A stretch of 8,888 nt of DNA, from positions 1 through 8,888 of the forward strand of contig JASLCF010000059.1 of NCBI GenBank assembly GCA_030146155.1. Direction: 5' to 3'. The position numbers and the translations under genes were made by a program. Below the pieces are notes generated by a model that searched no databases, was not told the origin of the DNA, and saw only the letters and a list, made by a program, of their open reading frames with translations. This document shows, piece after piece, positions 5,042 to 8,888 of this stretch (positions within the stretch are counted from its first letter, which is position 1; the number at the start of each line of letters is the position of its first letter). This DNA comes from Savagea sp. GTDB lineage: Bacteria; Bacillota; Bacilli; Bacillales_A; Planococcaceae.

Positions 5042-6419
5042 AGTAAACATGCAGACCTACTGGACGCTCTTTTTTTCAGCGGCTTTATTAATTGGCGTAC
5101 TAGCCGTCATCTTCATTTTAAAATGGACAGTCGAACGTCAAACCATGCAAGATCGCCTCGCTGTGATGAATGCTGTCTCGCATAATATTGCAGATGACTT
5201 AGTAGTAGGCAATGCAGATGCGATTCCACAACAATTAGATGATATTCCTTTTCAAAATGCGGCGGGACAATTTGTGACACTTCAACGTACACCAACGATT
5301 TATATTGCTGATGTACAAGGTCGTGTGCACCGCTGGAATCAAGGTGGATTTGAAGGTTCAGTGCAATTAATTGATGAAATGACCCAACATCCTGCAGGCC
5401 ATTTCAAGTGGGAAAAAGGGCAAGAGCCGTTACACATTATCAAAACGCCGATTGAAACTTTTCGAGGAGTCATCGGTTTTGTTTATGTCATTGAAACAGA
5501 TGCTATCTTAAGAGAGGCAAGTATCCCCTATCGTCAAGCACTTTTACCTTTAGGGGTTTTAGGGATAATTGGGTTGGGCATGATTTACTGGTTAACGAAA
5601 CGTTTAACTGTGCCTATCCACCAGTTGGCGGCAGCCGCAAGGGAAGTCGAAGCGGGGGATTACGGCAAAGAAGTTTCGGTTGATGTGAGGGAAGCAGAAG
5701 TGGCTTCGTTAATTCAATCGTTTAATGCTATGACGAGGCAGTTGCAAACCTTAGAACAAGTACGAACAGATTTACTAGCTGGAGTCACACATGAACTTCG
5801 GACGCCGATTACGTCTGTAAAAGGATTGATTCAAGCTGTACGTGATGGCGTTGTTGACGAAGAACAACAGGCTTACTTCTTAAGTTTAGCGAGTGATGAA
5901 ATTGATCAACTTCAACAACTGGTCAATGATTTATTAGCATTTAACCAATTTGCTGTCGGCGGCTTACCGATTGAGCGTCAGACGGTTGCAGTGGAAACAT
6001 TTATCGAGCGAACTCTCGATCGTTGGATCCGAAAATATCCGCAAGTCAACTTCCATGTAGAAGTAGAAGCTGCGGACATTCAAACCGACCCGACGCGTCT
6101 CCAACAAATTATAACGAACTGTATTAAAAATGGTGTGGAGGCAATGGATGAACAGGGAAGCTTTACGCTGAAAGGACGAGTCACATCAGACTTCTATGTG
6201 TTTGAAATGACAGACACAGGGAAAGGAATCAAAGAGGACGAACAAGGGCTTATTTTCGAAAAGTTTTATCGCAGTGAAGATAAAAAATATGATACAGAAG
6301 GTTTTGGTTTAGGCTTAACATTAAGCGACTTATTAGCTCAATCACTGGGCGGGACACTCTCCTTAAAAGAAAGTCGTAAAGGAAAGACTACATTTTGTTT
6401 GCAACTTCCAATCCTCTGA
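5028..6419 (+). CDS. Membrane sensor histidine kinase, CssS-like
   Basis: A 463-residue sensor kinase. TM1 is about residues 11-32, an extracellular sensor region about 33-172, TM2 about 173-190, then HAMP (189-241). The dimerisation domain holds His255 in THELRTP. The ATPase domain has an N box (NCIKNGVEAM, 364-373), a G1 box (DTGKGI, 396-401), FEKFYR and a G2 box (GFGLGL, 425-430), so it looks fully active. Size fits CssS-type kinases, which sense misfolded secreted protein and activate htrA; the ligand here is unproven. ATG at 5028 overlaps the regulator gene by 14 bases, with a purine-rich GAGGAATGGGG upstream; ATG at 5049 is an alternative with a poorer binding site. The overlap suggests coupled translation with its partner regulator. 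Confidence 0.93.
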   Translation: MFRRKVNMQTYWTLFFSAALLIGVLAVIFILKWTVERQTMQDRLAVMNAVSHNIADDLVVGNADAIPQQLDDIPFQNAAGQFVTLQRTPTIYIADVQGRVHRWNQGGFEGSVQLIDEMTQHPAGHFKWEKGQEPLHIIKTPIETFRGVIGFVYVIETDAILREASIPYRQALLPLGVLGIIGLGMIYWLTKRLTVPIHQLAAAAREVEAGDYGKEVSVDVREAEVASLIQSFNAMTRQLQTLEQVRTDLLAGVTHELRTPITSVKGLIQAVRDGVVDEEQQAYFLSLASDEIDQLQQLVNDLLAFNQFAVGGLPIERQTVAVETFIERTLDRWIRKYPQVNFHVEVEAADIQTDPTRLQQIITNCIKNGVEAMDEQGSFTLKGRVTSDFYVFEMTDTGKGIKEDEQGLIFEKFYRSEDKKYDTEGFGLGLTLSDLLAQSLGGTLSLKESRKGKTTFCLQLPIL

Positions 6420-6456
6420 CATACTGCTGACACATTTCTTTTGTATTGTCTAGATA
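6416..6456 (+). promoter_or_regulatory. Putative htrA promoter with 11-bp-phased direct repeat
   Basis: CTGACA occurs at 6416-6421 and 6427-6432, a direct repeat with an 11-base period, which is the usual geometry of binding sites for OmpR-family regulators. The second copy could act as a -35, with TAGATA (6451-6456) as -10 after 18 bases. The first copy overlaps the stop codon of the kinase gene. Binding by the response regulator encoded upstream is inferred, matching the known control of htr genes by CssR. Confidence 0.4.
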
Positions 6457-6482
6457 TAAAGCAAAACAAGGAGGCGTTTCAT

Positions 6483-7634
6483 ATGAAAGATACAGGTAAA
6501 TTAGCAGTTCAACTGATTGGAGCGGGGGTTTTAGGCTCAGCATTTACACTGGTTGCTGTTTCTCAATTTGATTTACTCGATCAGCAGTCGAACGAACCTG
6601 CAATCGAGCAATCTACTCCAAATGAGAAGCCATCAACGACTGAACAAAAACAACCGACTCAACAAGGCACGAAGGTGAGTAGTCATTCATTGTCCGATAT
6701 GATTACAGATGTATCGAAAGGTGTCGTTGGCGTGGTCAACTATGCCGTGGCGAACAACCGCTTTGTCCAAGGTGAAATAGAAAATGGTGTGGGCTCAGGT
6801 GTCATTTATAAAGTAGATGGCGATTCAACTTATATTGTTACCAATAACCACGTCATTGAAGGTGCGAACCGTGTTGAAATCTCCTTAGGAGCAGATCAGA
6901 CGGTAGAAGGCGAAGTAGTTGGTGCCGATGTACTAACAGACCTCGCCGTTGTTAAAATTAAAACACAAGAAGAGATGCAAGCACTCCCTTTTGGTGAAAC
7001 AGTTGATTTAAGAATTGGTGAAGATGTGATTGCGATTGGGAACCCATTAGGTTTAAACCTTGCAAGTACAGCTACAAAAGGAATTATTAGTGGATTAGAT
7101 CGTACAATGCCTGTCGAAACTTCTCAAGGCATGTGGGAACTGAATGTCTTACAAACAGACGCAGCGATAAACCCAGGAAATAGCGGAGGGGCCTTATTCA
7201 ATATGAACGGTGAGGTCATTGGCATTAACACGTTAAAAATCGCTTCAGAAAAAGTTGAAGGTTTAGGATTTGCGATTCCAAGTGAAGAAGTACAAACTGT
7301 AGCTGACGAACTTATTGCCCATGGCGAAGTCAAACGACCAATGCTTGGTGTTCGGATTGTTGACTTAAGTCAATATGCTAATCCTTATGCACAGCTCCAA
7401 GGTTTAGAAGTTCAAAAAGGGATTTATATTCAATCCGTCGAGCCTGACTCAGTAGCTGAAAAAGCTGGAATGAAACCAGAAGATATTTTAGTGAAATTGA
7501 ATGATACAGTAATTGAATCGAATTATGATTTAAGACGCTTCTTATATTCAGAAGTACAAAACAATCCAAAAGTCACTGCCACGGTTAAACGAGGCGATCA
7601 AGAAATTGAATTAGAATTAAATTTTAAAGAATAA
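6483..7634 (+). CDS. htrA: HtrA/DegP-like membrane-anchored serine protease
   Basis: A 383-residue trypsin-like protease of the S1C family that degrades or refolds damaged protein outside the membrane. Residues 8-27 form one N-terminal membrane anchor, followed by a low-complexity linker rich in Q, T, S and P (about 33-65). The protease domain spans about 70-280 with the triad His123 (TNNHVI), Asp153 (TDLAV) and Ser234 (GNSGG). One PDZ domain occupies about 285-380 (PMLGVRI, then GIYIQSVEPDSVAEKAGM). One anchor plus one PDZ is the usual design in B. subtilis HtrA/HtrB/YyxA; which paralogue this is cannot be told. AAGGAGG (6468-6474) is 8 bases before ATG 6483, which excludes the longer reading from 6441. 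It lies 63 bases after the kinase gene with no terminator, and may have its own promoter. Confidence 0.95.
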   Translation: MKDTGKLAVQLIGAGVLGSAFTLVAVSQFDLLDQQSNEPAIEQSTPNEKPSTTEQKQPTQQGTKVSSHSLSDMITDVSKGVVGVVNYAVANNRFVQGEIENGVGSGVIYKVDGDSTYIVTNNHVIEGANRVEISLGADQTVEGEVVGADVLTDLAVVKIKTQEEMQALPFGETVDLRIGEDVIAIGNPLGLNLASTATKGIISGLDRTMPVETSQGMWELNVLQTDAAINPGNSGGALFNMNGEVIGINTLKIASEKVEGLGFAIPSEEVQTVADELIAHGEVKRPMLGVRIVDLSQYANPYAQLQGLEVQKGIYIQSVEPDSVAEKAGMKPEDILVKLNDTVIESNYDLRRFLYSEVQNNPKVTATVKRGDQEIELELNFKE

Positions 7635-7667
7635 GGAAGTAAAGCATTGGCTTTATTTCCTTTTTTT
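7634..7667 (+). terminator. Rho-independent terminator after htrA
   Basis: AGGAAGTAAAGC (7634-7645) pairs with GCTTTATTTCCT (7650-7661), 12 pairs with one G-U, around a 4-base loop, and is followed by six more T. It begins at the last base of the htrA stop codon and closes the ykkC-to-htrA transcription unit. Confidence 0.9.
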
Positions 7668-7675
7668 GGTATAAT
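7647..7675 (+). promoter_or_regulatory. Sigma-A promoter embedded in the htrA terminator
   Basis: TTGGCT (7647-7652) and a perfect TATAAT (7670-7675) are 17 bases apart. The -35 lies in the loop and right arm of the htrA terminator. Initiation near 7682 gives a short leader of about 20 bases before the next start codon. Confidence 0.65.
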
Positions 7676-7701
7676 CATAAAAATGGAAAGGGGTGGAATA
7701 G

Positions 7702-8172
7702 ATGGAGAAATGGTTCAACAATAAGTCGGTATTTCTGACTGGTTTAGGACTTACATTACTGAGCTTTGTTGTTTACTTATGGGGGGAACTACGATTATTT
7801 CAATGGCGTGCAACATTCAGTAATGGCAGCCCGTTGACGGAAGGGGAACAGGCAACACTGTTACAGCTTATGCGTTTTAAAAATGGGACTGAATCAACCC
7901 TATTCTTGGTGATTTTACTTTTAGCAGTAGCCAGTTGGTTTCAGTTGACAAAGAATGCAACGTTTACACTTACTTCCGTTGCAGCAGTCATGGCTGTATT
8001 GATTAGTGGAGGAGTAGGGTTAAGTTTATGGACGAATTCACCAATAGGACAATTCCTAATGGTCCTCGTCCCTCTGATTCCCGTTATGCTGTTGCTGATG
8101 GTAAGAGCCATCGTATTAAAAAACAAACCCATAAAGGCGGAAGATTCACATTCATTACAGGCGTCACTGTAA
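7702..8172 (+). CDS. Hypothetical four-TM membrane protein
   Basis: A 156-residue protein I do not recognise. Four hydrophobic segments are visible near residues 10-28, 65-83, 88-108 and 116-138, with an outside or inside loop at 29-62 containing FSNGSPLTEGEQ and a short polar tail (139-156). No catalytic or binding motif is apparent. AAAGGGGTGG (7687-7696) precedes the ATG at a suitable distance. It has its own promoter within the upstream terminator, so it is probably expressed separately from htrA. The small membrane protein gene 95 bases downstream is on the same strand and may be co-transcribed. Confidence 0.8.
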   Translation: MEKWFNNKSVFLTGLGLTLLSFVVYLWGELRLFQWRATFSNGSPLTEGEQATLLQLMRFKNGTESTLFLVILLLAVASWFQLTKNATFTLTSVAAVMAVLISGGVGLSLWTNSPIGQFLMVLVPLIPVMLLLMVRAIVLKNKPIKAEDSHSLQASL

Positions 8173-8204
8173 CTCTGAAATGAAAAGGCAATGATTGGGG
8201 CAAC

Positions 8205-8241
8205 AGGAAGGGGATTTCATACATTGTAAAATTCCCTTCCT
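8205..8241 (+). promoter_or_regulatory. Hairpin in the leader of the small membrane protein gene
   Basis: AGGAAGGGGATTT (8205-8217) pairs with AAATTCCCTTCCT (8229-8241), 13 pairs with one G-U, around an 11-base loop. Only TTATTATG follows, so the T run is too poor for a standard terminator. It ends 11 bases before the AAAGGAG of the next gene. It may be a weak terminator for the four-TM gene, an attenuator or an mRNA-stabilising element; the sequence does not decide. Confidence 0.55.
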
Positions 8242-8267
8242 TATTATGAGTGAAAGGAGAGAATACA

Positions 8268-8429
8268 GTGATTTTTATATGTTTATTACTAGGATTTTCC
8301 GTATTATTTTTTGCTTTACTAGCCTTACGATCAATCATTACAAATCAAACACCCGAACGCTTTATCCCATACAGCATTCTGTCATCGACCTGTGCCGCAG
8401 TCGTACTAGTAATTATACTCAGCGTTTAA
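8268..8429 (+). CDS. Small two-TM membrane protein with GTG start
   Basis: A 53-residue reading frame starting with GTG, preceded by a strong AAAGGAG (8253-8259) at 8 bases spacing, which is the main support. The protein is MIFICLLLGFSVLFFALLAL, then a polar loop (RSIITNQTPERF), then a second hydrophobic segment at about 34-53 ending LVIILSV. This two-helix hairpin layout is typical of small membrane proteins. I do not recognise a family. Longer ATG-started frames over the same bases on both strands lack binding sites and give protein-unlike compositions. It lies downstream of the four-TM gene and before a strong terminator. Confidence 0.7.
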   Translation: MIFICLLLGFSVLFFALLALRSIITNQTPERFIPYSILSSTCAAVVLVIILSV

Positions 8430-8497
8430 TAAAGTGAATCTAATGTTAGTAGTCGTTCATTCATCAATAGGAATCATATAATATTATTATGTAAACT

Positions 8498-8536
8498 AAA
8501 ACCCGTTTGAACAAATAATTGTTCGAACGGGTTTTT
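8498..8536. terminator. Strong Rho-independent terminator
   Basis: A 17-base stem, left arm 8498-8514 and right arm 8519-8535, has a single T-G wobble and a 4-base loop. Its outer bases are A and T runs, so it can work on both strands. It lies 68 bases after the small membrane protein gene and immediately before the binding site of the next small reading frame. Confidence 0.88.
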
Positions 8537-8551
8537 AAAAGGGGAGAACAA

Positions 8552-8647
8552 TTGAATAAATCTATATCTTATTTCTTAAAACATCCCAATAACCATGCAA
8601 TCCAGCTCACACTCTGCCAGTTTACCAAGTTAATAGGCTATCTATAG
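8552..8647 (+). pseudogene. Possible 5' remnant of a gene, TTG start, 31 codons
   Basis: AAGGGGAG (8539-8546) lies 5 bases before TTG at 8552, opening a frame of 31 codons reading MNKSISYFLKHPNNHAIQLT, then LCQFTKLIGYL and a stop at 8645-8647. The composition is protein-like, but no family is recognised and the frame ends just where non-coding repeat-associated sequence begins. It could be the start of a gene cut short by repeat insertion, or a genuine very small protein. Its only visible promoter candidate, TATAAT at 8477-8482, lies before the terminator at 8498-8536. Confidence 0.35.
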
Positions 8648-8714
8648 TGTTGCACCAACTGAACAGCTATAGTTTCATCTTCACCACATTCAGAAGATGT
8701 TCCTTCGCTTCTCA

Positions 8715-8754
8715 TTTCAGACATTGACTACTAGAGAAAAGTAGCAGTCTGAAA
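8715..8754. repeat. Inverted repeat preceding the tail module
   Basis: TTTCAGAC (8715-8722) pairs with GTCTGAAA (8747-8754), and inside it CTACT (8728-8732) pairs with AGTAG (8740-8744). This AT-richer hairpin stands in the place where the GC-rich stem-loop stands before the other tail module. No T run follows, so it is not read as a terminator. Positions 8648-8714 show nothing else recognisable. Confidence 0.6.
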
Positions 8755-8757
8755 AGA

Positions 8758-8888
8758 AAAGCAAATTCCAAACCCACGCTGAACTTGTGAATGGATTGGC
8801 GAGATAGAATTGAATGTTCTACTAATGATAACTCTCTAGTGGTGTGAAGAGATGGAACTCTATTGCGTGCATGTCTGTCTTTCTCTCT
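8758..8888. repeat. Tail module of dispersed repeat, copy 2, running off the window
   Basis: This sequence aligns with 53-194: 8758-8806 with 53-101 (35 of 49 identical) and 8850-8886 with 158-194 (31 of 37 identical). Its first 19 bases also match 426-444 at 18 positions. The middle is shorter than in copy 1. It is in the same orientation as copy 1 and continues past the end of the window. Confidence 0.7.

Noticed and set aside
8195..8437. 80-codon plus-strand frame overlapping the small membrane protein
   Set aside because: It starts upstream of the hairpin without a proper binding site and its composition is not protein-like, while the GTG frame has an ideal site and two clear membrane helices.
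53..8888. Insertion sequence or composite transposon bounded by the end repeats
   Set aside because: No transposase, integrase, terminal inverted repeats or target duplication is visible; the end repeats are diverged and non-coding, and resemble dispersed chromosomal elements.

Overview
The window looks like chromosomal DNA of a low-GC Gram-positive bacterium of the order Bacillales. The reasons are strong AAGGAGG-type ribosome binding sites before almost every gene, a guanidine-I (ykkC) riboswitch followed by a ykkC/ykkD-like exporter pair, a probable sigma-B-type promoter before a general stress protein 18 homologue, and GC-rich intergenic stem-loop repeats of a kind I recall from Bacillaceae and Planococcaceae. 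The family is only a guess (Planococcaceae/Caryophanaceae); no rRNA or other taxonomic marker is present.

Layout. Positions 1-523 hold no gene. They contain a truncated and a full copy of a GC-rich stem-loop repeat plus a separate tail module. An AraC-type regulator with a GyrI-like effector domain follows (524-1375, +). It meets a convergent two-gene operon at a shared bidirectional terminator (1378-1420). That operon is a YtrA-type GntR regulator and a DUF1648/DUF5808 membrane protein with ATGA overlap (2897-1429, -). A divergent region at about 2900-3016 carries a probable GntR operator and a sigma-B-like promoter for a PfpI/DJ-1 family stress protein (3017-3538, +).

The centre is the most coherent part. 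A near-consensus promoter overlapping the pfpI stop codon drives a leader with a guanidine-I riboswitch and its terminator (about 3575-3695). Then come ykkC- and ykkD-like SMR subunits, an OmpR-family response regulator, a sensor kinase and an HtrA-type membrane-anchored protease. They are packed with ATGA or 14-nt overlaps or short gaps, and I see no terminator until 7634-7667. The two-component system plus HtrA resembles the CssRS-HtrB secretion-stress module of Bacillus subtilis. Its placement behind a guanidine-controlled exporter pair would let guanidine gate expression of an envelope-stress system. A direct repeat with 11-bp period before htrA is a candidate binding site for the response regulator.

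Downstream are a four-TM protein of unknown function, a GTG-started 53-residue two-TM protein, a strong terminator, and a 31-codon TTG-started reading frame that stops just before repeat sequence. The window ends in a diverged copy of the tail module seen near its start, so related repeats bracket the gene cluster.
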